Positions 63,421 through 64,000 of a stretch of DNA of 64,000 nucleotides are shown here, piece by piece. The notes under the pieces were generated by a model. That model saw only the letters and a program-made list of their open reading frames with translations, searched no databases and was not told the DNA's origin. Position 1 is the stretch's first letter, and each line of letters begins with the position of its first letter. The DNA is from Rachycentron canadum (taxonomy: Eukaryota > Chordata > Actinopteri > Carangiformes > Rachycentridae). The position numbers and the translations under genes are program-made. Location of the stretch: the NCBI GenBank assembly GCA_038496675.1, contig CM076660.1, forward strand, positions 1,801,029-1,865,028. Direction: 5' to 3'.

Positions 63421-64000
63421 AACCTTCATTCCTTTCTGCCTTCTCCCTCTATCTTTCCCTGCCTGGCATAATTAATCACCTAAGACGGATGTTTACACAG
63501 TCTGATAGCCTAAGGAAATGTCTCAGAGGGAAAACTCAAATGCCCTGCCTCAGCACAAACAGAGAGGAGTGTGAGAGATGAGAGGGAGGAGTTTAACTCG
63601 TGGCGGCGAGGGGGAGTTCATTCCTGCATGTTTTATCCACTTTTAAACCATTCACATACTTGACAGCATCCAAACCGGCTGAGATGTTCCAGCTACGCTG
63701 AATCTGAAAATCAACCACGCTGAGAAATATTAAATAGACTAAAGGCACATTCATACCTTCCATGCCCAGAAGGAGGACGTCGGGTGCGTGATGATGTCTG
63801 TGTGCGGACTGAAATTTCCTCAGGGTGAACAGAAAAAGTCAAATGGCATTGAGCTCCTGGCCCTGTTCTCCTATTCTCTTCTTCTTCCTGAGTTTTGATA
63901 AAGAGCGTTGTGGTACATTACCTGCCAAATGCCAGACCAATTCAAACCTCAGCTGTGGAATGAACTGAACCTTGTGCACGTCCACACCCTGTTGTCTTAG

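Larger units (their letters stand above)
59046..64000. other. intergenic to window end
   Basis: It contains a CA microsatellite, element C copy 7, the SINE and simple-sequence tracts. I recognise no exon of a following gene up to the window end. Confidence 0.65.

Noticed and set aside
1..64000. CRISPR arrays, operons, phage or bacterial mobile elements
   Set aside because: There are no regularly spaced direct repeats with unique spacers and no dense ORFs. The window is vertebrate nuclear DNA.

Overview
The window is vertebrate nuclear DNA, most likely from a spiny-rayed (percomorph) teleost. The evidence is spliced exons with GT..AG boundaries, abundant (CA)n microsatellites, and many short decayed interspersed repeats of types common in fish genomes: a tRNA-headed SINE, non-LTR LINE tails, Tc1/mariner remnants and non-autonomous DNA elements with terminal inverted repeats. 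There are no operons, ribosome binding sites or other bacterial features.

One gene can be supported. The first 15.7 kb carry the last six coding exons of galnt10, a Golgi polypeptide N-acetylgalactosaminyltransferase that starts mucin-type O-glycosylation. The exons at 1079-1196, 7211-7318, 10228-10449, 11628-11744, 12717-12866 and 14023-14187 join in frame without a gap. They give 292 whole codons, the C-terminal half of an enzyme of about 600 residues: the end of the catalytic domain, the linker and the whole ricin-type lectin domain. The membrane anchor, stem and first half of the catalytic domain lie before position 1. After the stop there is a strong donor at 14263/14264 and a matching acceptor at 15234/15235, which suggests a 3' UTR intron. 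Poly(A) signals follow at 15663 and 15681.

From about 15.7 kb to 64 kb I find no exon I can defend. This part is gene-poor and made of old repeats. Element A (seven copies, ends AAGGTCCCATA/TATGGGACCTT next to TTAA, internal CCAAT-containing hairpin) and element group C (seven copies, several with a CRE-like TGACGTC) are the commonest. Element B has three copies. LINE 3' ends lie at 4609-4996, 34768-35300, 36960-37400 and 39180-39480. Tc1-like transposase remnants lie at 52440-52735 and 57957-58440, and a SINE at 62455-62597. Between them are unassigned AT-rich stretches, some of which could be conserved regulatory DNA. That cannot be judged from a single sequence.

I found no undescribed gene system. 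The best leads are the predicted 3' UTR intron of galnt10, which would place an exon junction 76 nt after the stop, the hairpin-bearing element A, several RFX X-box-like palindromes, and a triple AGGTCA-type direct repeat.
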